A program made the translations under genes and the position numbers. 64,000 bases of DNA from Rugalucina vietnamica (taxonomy: Eukaryota > Mollusca > Bivalvia > Lucinida > Lucinidae): the NCBI GenBank assembly GCA_964017185.1, contig OZ024880.1:41878329-41942328 (forward strand), in the 5' to 3' direction. Each line of letters starts with the position of its first letter. Position 1 is the stretch's first letter. Below, piece after piece: positions 44,001 to 58,400 of this stretch. The notes beneath the pieces were generated by a model. It was not told the origin of the DNA. It worked only from the letters and a program-made list of their open reading frames with translations, and did not search any database.

Positions 44001-47000
44001 GTGACTGCCAGTGTGATATTTGCAAAGTCTTTGTCTTCCTAAGTCATTAAGTTCGCACATGTGAAAGATTCATCGTGGATCGTGGATCTTGTTCAAGGAC
44101 ACAATATGGCACCGAAGAGGTCGAACAACACAATCTCGCAATCAGGAGCGCATAATATATACCTTACAGTGCCCTATATGAAAAAGGTGTTACATACGTT
44201 ACCATGAGCATACTGACAGGTCACCAGTGGGTCAACATATTCCAAACACCTTACTGTGTTCTATGCGAAAACCTTTGCAGATAATTATGTGAGACCACTT
44301 TCAATAGAGCCGCAGCGCGCGAAAACCCCTCTTCCGACAATATTCCTTCTACAAAGTCACAGAATTTAGACGCTTGAAATTTCAGATTTAAGAAGAAGTT
44401 TGAATTATCTGTGTTGAGTAAACAAGTGTGCTGATCAGCTGTACAATAACTGCATCTTTGTTTTCATATAGAAAGAATCTGGTTTTCGCATGAAGCGGCT
44501 CACTATATATGCATTTATAATCACCAAAATGAAATCTACCCATGTTTGAACATTAAGGTGTTACATACGTTACCATGACTATACTTGCAAGTCACAGGCT
44601 GTGTATTTTAGCACATTAAACATATCATAAGGTGTGTAAAATAGAACTAAATAATTTACACAAACATATAACAGTTATTCATTTTGATATTTTTGTTGAA
44701 ACGCCTACTTTTCAAATGTTTCAGCATACGGCGGTACCCTTAGGAAATGTTAAATTATTTAAATAAAACAAATTAAATATTTAATATAAAAATATGCTTT
44801 TGTGTAATAGCCAAGTTGAACTATTGGTCAGTAAGAAAGGACCTATCGTTTTTGGAATATGAAGAAATAAATGCCAAAAACAAAAACGTTTTTGAACCCA
44901 AACCCCTATTTTCACGCCATAGATGTAGAAGTAACGTTTGTAACACCGTATAATGTCTAATTTCAACTTTTAAAGATCATAAAGCATGTCCGTTATATTG
45001 TTCTAGTACGTGATATAATTGGTGTTGTTGCATGATTAAAGTGGGTGGAGCATAGTAGGTTTCGCTATTTTGTTGGTACAAATATATTTTGAACATGTAA
45101 CTTATGTAACGAGCTACAAAAATATTGTGCACCACTTGCCGGGGCGACAACGTGCCTAGAACTCATCTAGGATGACCAATGGACCAATTGCATACTGCAA
45201 ACAAAGTATGTGGAGGGTGTTGTGCGATTTCGTTAAATACGGTAGATACAGAATCTAGCGTCTCGCCTATATAGGATATCTCCACACAACTTGATTTTCA
45301 AAGAGAACTATCGGTGCAAGTTTGTAAAACAAAAGTTTAATTTCAATTATGTTTTATTTTTCAGATAATAACTCGCTTATGTGAGCTCTTGAACTGGAAA
45401 CGAACGGCAATAGTCTATGAAAACATACTGTACAAGCAAATTGCTACTTCCCTTAACCAACAACTGAAAACAAAGTATGTATCTGTTTCGAAATTTATTG
45501 AAATTGGACAGCATAGTTCTGCTATTGCTCTACGAAAACGACTTCATGCCTTGTTGGAGGAAATACTTACCTATTCACCGTTCATCGAATCTTTGATATA
45601 CTTCGGATGCAAACACACGGCCACAGTTCTCTTTCAAGTTGTTCATGCCGAGCAGGAGAGCAACGCCATCTTTATTCCAAGAATTGTTTTACCCGAGACG
45701 AGTGCTTGGGATGGAGACATTTTCAGATACCTTGGCTTTGACCCGTTAGTTGCTCAGCAAAGGCCAATTATCATAACACCCCCGTATGAAGAAATAACTT
45801 GCTTTACTGATTACTGGTTGTCATTGTTCACAAATATGACACACTTTGACATTGCATCAAGCCAAAATAGCTGGCTTAACAATGTATTTGCCCTAGAATC
45901 GGAGACCCATTGCAATCCAGCATTTACAACCTGCCTTCCCTTCGATGGCAGAGATGCTGATAAGAAATTTAGCTACCAGACCCTAAATGTAAAATATGGC
46001 ATCATCGCTGTCCATACCATGGTGAAAGCACTGAGAAATGTTTTCAACATACTATGCAATACTGACCAGTCAAACTGTGACTTGTCGGTTTTTCAACATG
46101 CATTCACTCGTGAGAGAAGCGTGCTGCTCAACGAAATGAACAACTTAGAAATTACCTTTGGCAGTGATTTTAACGTGAAAGCAGAGCCTCTAACTACATC
46201 GAATTACACAGTTATCTTCGACGACAAGGCAGAACCTGTTTATAGCTCCGACAATGAAGTTTACGAGGTGTATACGTTTGGAGAGGCTTCGTCGCAAGAC
46301 CTGGAAAAATCCTACATAACCAAGGTATTTAGGTATTATAAGTTTATGACCATGGTAGAACTAATATGAAAAAGTTCAGAAAAATCATAACACGTTACAG
46401 ACGTACAGGTTATAACTTAAATGTTGTGCGACAGTCTGCATGCTTAGATTTTAACCCAATCATGGTTGATAACTACGCTGCCTTCTTTAATTGCACGCCG
46501 GTGGGTCGGGCGTCAGACTCTATGATGGCCCCGACTAAAAGCTATTCATTTTAGTTGGTTGGGGCCGGAGCTTCTTGTCTGTTGCTTGGCCCACCGGGGT
46601 CCAACTGGTGTTTTTTCTTTTGCTCCGGAGTTCCGGAGTTAGTAGGTTATTCTGCGCCCAGGGATCTCCATCGTCGGGCAGCTTAATCTGTGAGTCCTGG
46701 TTTTTGATACATCATGATGCTTATCGTGATTTATTTGTTTGGTCTTGATGATTCATTGACTAGTTAGAGATTCACCACGAGGACCGAAGAACTAACTAAA
46801 TGTTATGAACCACTGCAGAAACTGGGGGTGAGGTTATGGCCATGTAAAACCGGTTTAAGCCCCCCAGTTATAGTTATTTATTTCTGACCGTTCCAAGGCG
46901 GTACTACTGTTGTGGTTCACACTTATCTAAGTTATTTCAATTACGAGTTTCATGTTGCATGACTTTGTGGCCACCCGAGTATAATTTGGCTGTTCACTTA

Positions 47001-50000
47001 GCCCTCTGCATTTTACTTGTTCTGTCCAAGCTAGCACTGTGACCACCTCATACCTTCAATAGCTGTTCACCCTGCTTTCCGTTATTCATGTTAAACGTTG
47101 GTATCTATGTTTAGTATTTTCTTAATACGATTTTTCTTATTTCTTGTATATCACTGAACCACTGCTGAGGATGAGGTTATGGCCATGTAAAACCGGTTCA
47201 AGCCCGCCAGTAACTTTGTCTTACTGATCGTTCCAAGGCGATACTTCTGTGGTGGTTCTTTTTTGATTCATCAGGATGTTTATCATGATTTATTTGTTTG
47301 CTCTTGATGATTCATTGACTAGTTAGAGATTCGCCACGAGGACCGAAGAACTAACTAAATGTTATGAACCACTGCAGAAGCTAAGGGTGAGGTTATGGCC
47401 ATGTAAAATCGATTTAAACCCGCCGGTAACTTTGTGTTACTGATCGTTCCAAGTCGATACTTCTGTGGTGGTTCTTTTTGTTTTATGTCTTGGTGTTTAA
47501 AATATTTTTGTGCTGTTGGCGCCTTATGTATGTTTTCATGTTTTTAGTTAGGTTGGGGTAACTGAGTGGCCAACTATTGGGAAAATAGCTGCTCATTCGG
47601 CTTACGAAGTGTTTTCATGGTGTGAGTACCTGATTGTTGGTTTGGTTTTTTCCCACCTCGGTTTTTGGAGTTGGAATCTTTTTCTGATTGCGCCTTTTCC
47701 TGATCTTTGCTTACTTGTACCTTTTTGTTTTATGTCTTGGTGTTTAAATATTTTTTTTTTGCTGTTGGCGCCTTATGTATGTTTTCATATTTTTAGTTAA
47801 TTTTAGGTAACTTAGTGGCCACCAATTGGGAAAATAGCTGCTCATTCGGCTTACGATATGTTTTCATGGTATAAGTACCTGATTGTAAATTTATTTTTCC
47901 CACCTCGGTTTTTGGAGTGGGAATCTTTTTCTGATTGCGCCTTTTCCTGATCTACTTGTACTTTTTACACGTTACAGACGTATAGGGTATAACTTAATGT
48001 AATGCGACAGTCTGCATGCTCAGTTTTAACCCAATCATGGTTGATGACTACGCTGCCTTCTTTGCACGCCGGTGGGTCGGGGATGGCCTCGACTTAAAGA
48101 TATTCATTTTAGTTGGCTGGGGCCGGAGCTTCTTGTCTGCTGCTTGGCCCACCGGGGTTCATCTGGTGTTTCTCTTTTGCTCCGGACTTTCAGTAACTTA
48201 TTGGGCGCCCCTGGATTGTCGGGCAGCTTACTGTATCTGTGAGTTCTTTTTTTATTCATCATGGTGGTCATCATGATTTATTTGTTTGTCCTTGATGATT
48301 CATTGACTAGATAGAGATTCACTACGAGGACCGAACAACAAACTATGTGTTGTGAGTCACAGCTGAGGGTGAGGTTATGGCCATGTAAAACTAGTTTAAG
48401 CCCGCCAGTAATTTTGTATTACTGATCATTCCAAGGCGATATTTCTGTCGTGGTTTTATGTCTTGGTGTTGAATTTATGTGCTGTTTGCGCCTTATGTAC
48501 TTTTTTCATATTTTAGTTAGGTTTAGGTAATTGAGTGGCCGCCTATCAGGAAATAGCTGCTCACTCGGCTTACAATGTGTTTTCTTAGTATTCGTATCTG
48601 ATTGTCAATTTAGTTTTTCCCACTTAGGTTTTTGGAGTGGGAATTTCTTTCTCATTGCGCCTTGTACCTTTTTACCTGAACATTGCCTACTTGTCACTGA
48701 AGAGGCTTGAGTAGCCGAAACCGCGGTATGGCCCATCCCCGTTCTCCTTAATGTGTTCACTGCTCTTAAAGGATCTCAATTTTATTTGATATTACCGCAG
48801 CTGGTGTTGTGCCGTGCGGCGGCCCTAAAAAGTCTCCCCGTACATCATCCAAAGTGCAGATTATATTTCCTTTTGATCCGTTGAGATCAGCGAGGGTATT
48901 CAGAGAAATCAGAAAATTATTCTAGCTTTAGATTCATTTTCTATCCAAGGGAGCGCGGTGGCGTAGTGGTAGAGCGTCGGACTCCGAATCGAGAGGTCCT
49001 GGATTCGATCCCCACAAGCGTTACCGAGTTGTGCCCTTGAGAAGGACATATTAACTCATTACAGTACTGGTTAAACTCAAGAAGCGCTGGCTCCGTCCCG
49101 ACATGACTGAAAAATTGTTGACTGGGACGTTTAGCCGCAACTCAAACAAACAAACGACGCAATTTTCAATCCAACGTTTAATACATTTGGTCCCATTTGG
49201 ATAATACTAGTCTTTGTATCGACTATCCTGTTGAAAGTTGCAAAAGTATAGTAATTCTCTTGGCTCCATGTTGCCAAATCCATAGGGTCACTGAAGAGGC
49301 TTAAGTAGCCGAAACCTCAGTATGGCTAATCCCCTTTCTCCTTAATACGTTCACTGCTCTGAAGGGATTTCAGTTTTATTTTCAATTGTACTTTTTTAAG
49401 GTTGAATTGTAAGTGGTTTTAAGCGATTCTCTTTGGCTACACATGGCCAAATCTAAAGGGTCACTGATGGAGCTTGAGTAGCTTTTCCTTTGAAATAAGA
49501 ACGATGACTGGGTGAGAAATTTGAAAGAAAACTGATCAAGCAAGTATTTAATTGAAACTTGAAAGCATTCGTTGCGTGGAACAAAAAGAACGATTATTGA
49601 AACTTTTGAGTGACCGTTTAAAAAGCCCCTTAACCAAATTGTAAGCACTTTGTCTGGTTTTATGCAATGAAGTAGCAACTTTCAGTGCAATTTTGTGAAA
49701 CTGAAGCTGAACCTTATATATAAAATATCTGTTAATCCCATTTCGGCTTTGTGCCGGATTGATTGAAATATGAAATTCCATTACCTTTAATTTTAAACAG
49801 ATTTTGTCTGTGTTGTTCCTTTTGCAGGTAGGCAGCCTGAACTACAATGATACATTGAACTTGAATGTGTCGGCAGTTAGAGACATTCACACGGGAGGTA
49901 GGCATGTGGAACCCATCAGCCAGAAGGGTGGAAAGAGGTACAGATAACATATGATTTTCAAGCGTACTAACCACTTTACGGTATTTTAAACAATGTTTTA

Positions 50001-53000
50001 CTTCTTATGATGGCCCCGACCCAATCATGGTTGATGACTACGCTGCCTTCTTTGCACGCCGGTGGGTCGGGGATGGCCCCGACTTAAAGCTATTCGTTTT
50101 AGTTGGTTGGGGCCGGAGCTTCTTGTCCGTTGCTTGGCCCACCGGGGTCCAACTGGTGTTTTCTTTTGCTCCGGAGTTAGTAAGTTATTCGGCACCCAGG
50201 GATCTCCATCGTCGGACAGCTTACATATCCGAAATATTTACAAAAAAGCAGCCTATCGGTTGAATATAATGAGAATGCTCAAATATGATCTTGATCAGAA
50301 ATCACTCCATCGCTTTTATATTTCCTTCATTCGACCAACTTTAGAATATGGAAATATATTATGGGATAATTGCACAGATGATCAAGCAAAATTACTTGAG
50401 TCAATACAGTTAGATGCAGCCAGAATCATCACAGGGCTAAGAAAAGGCACAAACCATGATGTTCTCTATAAAGAAACAGGTTTATCTGGTTTAGCTTCTA
50501 GAAGAAGGAATGCAAAACTCATTCAGTTTTATAAAATATTGAATAATGAATCCCCTACATATATCGATGAAATAGTTAGGAAATTCAATGCCCATAACAC
50601 AGGATATAATCTTAGAAATTCAAATTTATTAAAACATCCAACACCACGTACAAGATCTTATAAAAAAAACAGAAGAGCTTCTTCATTGCAACAACAGATT
50701 TATGGAATGACCTTGATCAAGAATTAAAGAACTGCACATCCTTACATTCTTTCAAAACTATATTAAAAAATAGAACAGCAAAACCTCCAAAATATTATTC
50801 TGAAGGTGAAAGAAGATCTAATATATTTCTATGCCAATTAAGGAACAATAAAAGCCAACTGAATTTTGACCTTTGTCATGATCATCTTAATAACTCTTCT
50901 CTATGCATCCATTGTCAGACTCCTGAAACCAAGTTACATTTCCTATTAGAGTGTCCATATTATATAAAACAAAGAGTTGACTTAATTAACTGGCTGATAT
51001 CTAATCCCCGGATATATGAAGCAATCTCTATTACAGAACATGATCTTTTGTGTGGAAACCCAGCTATTACAGATAGAACTACTTGCTGCGGTATCACGAT
51101 ATATAATAGCTACTAAAAGATTTGACTGAGACCCAATCACACACAATAATTTGGAGTTGAAATATATATCTCTCTTTATATTTGTAGATTTAACTGGGAT
51201 TTTATCTTTAATATAATATCTAACTTTTTCTGCAATTTTATTTGATAACAATTTTATGCTAAATCGTTCAGCCTTATTATAATAAATAGACAGGGCCTCT
51301 TATTATCTGCATGTCCGAGATGTAGTTTACTATAGCCCCATTCATGCGAAAGATAATTATGTCATGACCTACATAATTTTGTACACAAGGTAAGATTCTA
51401 AATTTAGAATTTGATTGTCTGAATGACTCAGACACACCCAGTGAACAAATTCGATTACCCCTAGCGTTTTTAATGGCTTAAAGTTATAGCAGTAAACAGT
51501 TATAAATGAATAAAATACTACTCACTTAACCAGGGTCTTGGCCTCAATACACTACTTGTCCCTGATCAGGGTCTTTTGGTCAGATCAAAAACAGTAAACC
51601 ACGCCGACAATCGTCGTTTCGTTTCGTTGATACGTCTAAGCTTCCAATAAGGAACACCTCAATCTTCTTGAGTATAATTTAACCTTATGACTTTATGACT
51701 TTCGAGAGGGCGCAAATTAAACTTGTATATACAAAGTCTGTAGGGTATCAATAATCCAGGCCAGCAGGATCAGCAATCCATGAATATAGAATCAGTAATC
51801 CAGGAATGTAGACTCCTTCCTGTAAACTTCAGTAGAATGATTTGAACTCTGTACATTTGGTGAATATTTACATTTTTTTTTTTTTATATACACATCCACT
51901 TTAGGGCGTCATTCACTCACTTTTATTCCGCCTTTCAATATGCAGCCTGTGACATAGCTCTGTTGAAACTTTAGTTATGTCTCTGATAGCAATATCTGAG
52001 AATAGATCTTTAAATTTGGAACTGTCCAGAATAAGTTGTACAATTTTCTCTGGGGTATTAAAAACTGCTTTCCACTGTTTCAGGCCAATATGTTCAATGA
52101 CTTTCAGCTTAACATTTGAGTAGTACTGCTTTCTGGTATCTATCAATGATGAACAGTTTAATAGCATATGAGTAATGTCCTCGCTCTCTAGACCACAAAT
52201 TCTACATGTAGGGCTAACTATTGTCCTGCTAAACTTATGTCTGTTTGATTGTAACATATATGTTCCGGTAAGCATTCGACATTTGGTTATTCCTTTTCTG
52301 ATATCTGTAACTGTAGATTCAAGAGTTCTCCATACAAAATGAGTATTTCCGATAGATAATGAGTCAATGTTCAAGTATTTCAATGTAGATTTCTCTCTGG
52401 CTTCAATCTTCAGTTTTTCTGACCAAAATTCACTTACAGCCTTTTTCACCTGTAATTTCCATTTTTCTTTTGTTTCTAATTTTAAATGTAAGTCCTGTAA
52501 CCGGGGTAGATTATATTGGATTAATATCTCCTGTACTCTACAGTAGTAACTATACTTATTATCCAAGTTCACGACTATCTGACGCTCAGTCAATTCTTGA
52601 ATGGTTTCATTTTCTGATGTAATGAGATTATATAATAGGCTTAACTGTCTTTTGTGAAGTTCAGCTTCAATAGGTAAAGCACCAAGAAGTAGATACACCG
52701 CACTTGTTGCTGTTCTTTCTGGTAATGACTGAAACCTCCTAAGGTTGCTAATATGAAATCTAGATAAAATGCTCATCTGAGTAGCAGTGATAGGTAATAC
52801 TTCAAGTCCAAATAGAAGCCTTGGCACTACATAACATTGATATATTTTAAAAGATATCTCTGGGTTAAGTCCGTTGGCACCATGAACACCAGTGTTGATC
52901 AATGTATAGAGAGTCCTTCTGGCCAAACTGAGTCTGTCATCAATGTTAATACTATTTTCACAGGTCTCAGATCGTAAGATACCCAGGTGGGTAGTGGAGG

Positions 53001-55328
53001 ACGTCAATGGTATATTTTTATCATTCAACTCCAACGAGAATTCTTTCTTATTCACTGATTTGTGACTATGTAGTAATACAGCGTTAGACTTGTTTGGATG
53101 GATGGTAACTCTGTCTTGCCTAGAATGTCTACCTATAACATTGCCCATCAACTGTAGTTCATTTTCACATTCAGAAAGTATGGCAAGGTCATCAGCACAG
53201 GTCGGACATCCACAATATATGTTCCCAATTGACAGTCCTATTTTATGTTGCTTAAGTTCAATTAGGCACGGATTTATGTAAGTCTTGTAGAGGAAGGGGG
53301 ACAAAATGCCCCCCTGCCTTACACCTTGATTTATCGGAAAACTTTGACTGAGTTCGCCTAGCCATTTCACCTTTGTAGTCATTCCTGTATATAGATCATT
53401 TACGATTGTCCATAGTGATGGATGTATATTACTTTCATATAGTTTGTCCATTAGAATAGTATGGTGGACCACATCGAAAGCCTTGCGGCTATCGAGGGTC
53501 ACCAAAAACAACGGAGCAGATGAATTCATTTTCACTTCAGCTCTTGCTTCTGATACAATTAAGGCTGCCATAACCGGGGATAGACCTTTTGTAAAACCGA
53601 ACTGTAGAGTAGACTGGTCAAAATTTTCAGCTATTCTAGGTAGAATGGTGATTTCAAACAACTTTCCTAGAACCGGTGTTACCGTTATCCCTCTGTAGTT
53701 GTCCAGCAGAGTGGGGTCTTTGGACTTTTTCAGTACCGGGGTAAGTATGCCTGACTTAAACATTTGTGGAACTTTTCCCTCTGCAATGATGCTGTTGAAG
53801 ATGTCTGTTATCTCTTCTACCAATACTTTTCCAGAGTATTTCAGATGTTCCGCCGTGAGACCTTGTTCATCAGCAGCCTTTTTGGAGTTCAGCTGTGACA
53901 TGGCTTTGTAAACTTCGTCAGGAGTAATTGGCTCAAGCTGATTATTGCTGGCTTCACAGATCTGTTTGATTAAATCATGCCTGACTGTGCATAGTTCTAG
54001 ATAAGAGCTGTCATAACTGTCATCCTTCGGGCAGGCTAAGTCCTCGTAGTACTGAGCAAATACGGTTCTTTGCTTGTCTGGTTCCCGTACTTCCTCCCCA
54101 TCGTGCAGGATACTTCCAGTAAGATTGGCACAACCTCCTCTGTTCCTACGAATCAGTTGATAAAACTTTTCAGAAGATGGGTTTTTCATTAAATCTTCAT
54201 AGAATGTTTTTCTATCAAGAAATTTTTCTTTTCTTATCTGTTTTCTTAGAGTGCGTTTAGCTACAACATTAGCCTTTTTATGTGAATCATTAAGTTTACC
54301 ACTGTCAATCCATTGTTTATAAGTTTGCTTACAATTGGTTAAAAGTATTTTCACTTCAGGGCTAGCTTTCCACGAGGGACCTTTTAGTCTTATTGTCTTT
54401 GTTTGCATTGCCTTTTCTGCAGCTATATGAAGCACATTAGATACATTCTCAAGTCTTTCTTCAATTGACTGTTCCCCAATACATGTAGACATAAGCTCCC
54501 TATGTAAAACAGCCTGATAATGAGGTGTATTGTCTTTGTTCCACATGAGGCGTTTCATAGTCTTTTTCACTGACCCCTGGCTTGGAGGCTTACCAGTCAT
54601 TACACTCGCCGAGATATAACCATAAACATGTACATGACTTGATGAATTTATACTGTCTTTTTCCGCAACTGAACACTTTTTCAAAAGTTCATTTTCTGGA
54701 GTCATGATATAATCTATTTGTGAGCTGGATGTTCCCACATGATGAAAGAATGTATGCTTATCTGATTGATTAAATAATAGTCCATGTTCATCTATAAATT
54801 TGCGCAAAAGTCTGTCATGTTTATTATTAGCTCTGGGTTGTAATAACGTTCCATTAAAGTCACCAGCAATGATAAGTTTGTGTGTTGGCCTATACCTAGC
54901 AATCATATCATGTAAAATGTCCAGACATTCAGAATACTCCTGATGAGAATCAGCTGAATTATTGTTTGTTGGTAGATACACATTTATAATGCATAATTTG
55001 ACACTGCTTAAGAGTTCTACTGCGATAATTCGTTCATTTCCTTCTGTAAGTCTTTTAACCTTACATGACCAGTGCTTGGGCTTGGACAATCACTTTAGTC
55101 ACGTGAGGAGATCAATACGGTCTGGTAAAACCGAACACACGAATCATTTGCAAGAAGATAAACCGAACCGAACCGTTTTAAAGATACAAGATACAATATC
55201 TTTTATCACCTTGAAACTCCACTTGAATTACCAAATGTTAATTTCATTTAAACATATATTAATAATCAAATAATAATCGAGGATCTATTAATCAACTAAA
55301 TTTAACTGTTGGTATCGATGTTGAAGGG

Positions 55329-55364
<36 letters not shown>

Positions 55365-55395
55365 CTATTTTCCACCCGTATCTACTACACTGTAT

Positions 55396-55452
<57 letters not shown>

Positions 55453-58400
55453 CCCCCCCTCTCTCTCTCTTTCCGTCTCTCTCTCAATAAATGACCAGGA
55501 AAATACAAAAAATTGCATACAATAACCATGCTTATGCTTATATATTATATATAGACTTAATGTTATATCATGCACATTATAGTACCGGCGTACGTCCAAG
55601 GAGAGGATGCATACAGGCCCTGCCTATATCCAATCCTTTGACGTCTATATATATGCTAATAATTCTTTCACCTTGTTTGATTATTTTGTGCTGAATGTAT
55701 GTATGTATATAGATATGTCATGAAATTTCTAATAAATAAAAACAGCTTACTCAATCTGTGAGTCTTCGTTTTTGATTCATCAGGATGTTTATCATGATTT
55801 ATTTGTTTGTTTTTAATGATTCACTGACTAGTTAGAGGTTCACCACGAGGACCGAAGAACTAACTAAATGTTATGAACCACTGCAGAAGATGAGTTTGAG
55901 GTTATGGCCATGTACAATCGATTATGCCCGCCAGTAATTTTATATTACTGATCGTTCCAATGCGATACTTCTGTGGTGGTTCTTTTTGTTTTATGCCGTG
56001 GTGTTTAAAATTGTTGTGCTGTTGGCGCCTTATGTATGTTTTCGTATTTTTAGTTAAGTTTAGGTAACTGAGTGGCCATCTGTTGGGAAAATAGCTGCTC
56101 GGCTTACGATATGTTTTCATGGTATAAGTACCTGATTTTCCCACGTCGGATTTTGGAGTGGAAAATCGTCGGGCAGCTTACTGAATCTGTGAGTCCTGGT
56201 TTTTTATTCATCAGGATGTTAATCATGATTTATTTGTTTGTTCTTGATGATTCATTGACTAGTTAGAGATTCACCAAGAGGACCGAAGAACTAACTAAAT
56301 GTTATGAACCACTGCAGAAGCTGAGGATGAGGTTACGGCCGTGTAAAATCGATTTAAGCCCGCCGGTGACTTTTTGTTTCTGATCGTTCCAAGTCGATAC
56401 TTCTGTGGTGGTTCTTTTTGTTTTATGTCTTGGTGTTTAATATTTTTGTGCTGTTGGCGCCTTATGTATGTTATCATATTTTTAGTTAAGTTAAGGTAAC
56501 TGATTGGCCACCTATTTGGAAAATAGCTGCTCATTCGGCTTACGAAATGTTTTCATGGTATAGGTACCTGATTGTTAGTTTTGTTTTTTCCCACCTCGGG
56601 TTTTTGGAGTGGGAATCTTTTGCTGATTGCGTCTTTTCCTGATCTTTGCCTACTTGTATTGCGCTTTTTCCTGATCTTGTGTACTTGTACCTTTTTTTTA
56701 TCATATAAGTTCCTTGAGGCCTCCTTACACATATGCTTATCCTTACAAACCGGACTTTCGTAAAGAGTAAATATGCCCTGTTTCGCGATTTCTGAAGGAA
56801 ACGTTTTGAAAAAAGTTTTAAACATGTTAAGGAACGGGAAACCCGGGATAATGAGTGTTGTCAATGAGAACGAATAAACATTTAAATTCGGCAAATGCGT
56901 TTGACCACGCAAATATATTGTATTCACCTGCGCTAGGATGCAATAAGGAGCGGTTAAGACCGCAGCTATACAAACGTTGTGTTTGTTTCCGAATACAGGT
57001 AATAACAATGCAATGTTTAGTAATTCTATATTACTGATCGCTACAAGGCGATACTTCAGTAGTGGTTCTTATTGTTTGGGTTTTGAATTTTTGTGCTGTT
57101 CGCACCTTATATACGCTGTCATATTTTTAGTTTGAGTCACTGAGTGGCCACAGGGAGCGCGGTGGTCTGATGGTAAGGCATCGGCCTCGGAATCGAGAGA
57201 TCCCGGGTTCATTCCGCACACAAGGCACCGTGTTGTGTCATTGAGCAAGACACATTAACACCCTGCAGTACTGGTTAATACCCAGAAGGCGTTGGTTCCG
57301 TCCCGACATGGCTTGAAAATTGTTGACTGGGACGTTAAACCTCAATACAAACAAACAGACAAACTGAGTGGCCGCCTATTGGGAAATAGCTGCTCATTCG
57401 GCTTACGATATGTTTTCTCAGTATAAGTACCTTAGTGTTAATTATTTTTTTTTTCTAACCACGGTTTGTAAAGTGGGAATTTCTTTCTGATTGTGCCATT
57501 TCTTAAACTTTTTTCATACCTTGACGAATACAGACGCATGAAAACGCATTCAACGATCGGTCACGTACATGAACGAATAGAAACGAATTCCGTTAGCAAT
57601 CAAACGCAAGTCGCGTATTTGTAACGAGGCCTTTACCGCCGAAAGGTCAAATTGTACTAACCGATCTAAGCATTCAACAACAACTTGATATGCGCAGAAG
57701 CAAGTTAAAGTAACAACGATCTGGCGCTTTAAGAATCATTGTCATCATAATTATCTTGATACGGAAGGAACCGCTTCGACTTACTGTATTCTCTTTTTAG
57801 CGACGCCGTCTCAACACAGACTCTGGTATTCGGGAGCGTGATCGGCTCTCTGGTTGTGCTGATAGTAGTGCTTCTAATGATGCTGTACAAAAAGACAGTG
57901 CAGCTAAAAAGTAGGTTATATGTTTGTATATCTATAGTCATGGAATAAGACATGTTAATGTCATACATATAACAAGAAAAACTATAACATGTGCTACATG
58001 TTATAAACGGCCTTGTTTCATTTTAGTTAATGTTAATATTGAGTGGCCGATCAAACATGCCTTTTCATGCATTTACGTTTGAAGAAGTGGATTGTACTCG
58101 AAGCCGCCATGCTTCTCGATATACTCTCGACATAATCTCGGCATGTTGTAGCAATGTAACATTTGTAACAAAACATATGAAACATAATGTAACGTATGTG
58201 ACATAATACAACATATATAACATTGTACTACATAACATAATATGCACGCCATGCAACATATGTAATATATATGGGCCACAACGTGAGAAAAAGTACCTTC
58301 GGACATTTTTTGTGAGTTATGACCATTTACTATATGTACCCTACAGACGTCATTGTCCTGGAAAATGACGTCAAAATTGCTTAAAATGCATTTCTGCATG

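Noticed and set aside
43746..44060. 104-codon minus-strand ORF in intron 3
   Set aside because: Inside the TIR-bounded block, with no transposase motifs or homologous features recognised.
48949..49020. tRNA gene
   Set aside because: The tRNA-like head is joined to a SINE body and CAAA tail, and box B is imperfect. The tRNA-like pieces at 22.6-23.9 kb were rejected for the same kind of reason, being part of tandem units.
55288..55599. Arg/Glu-repeat ORFs
   Set aside because: Product of the (CT)n microsatellite.
49938..57800. A hidden second flytrap in the single-flytrap gene
   Set aside because: Looked for GDIY/SYSSTS/SDGW-type exons in the 7.9-kb intron; only LINE, PLE, SINE and simple repeats were seen, and the phase-2 junction from exon 5 to exon 6 is already consistent.
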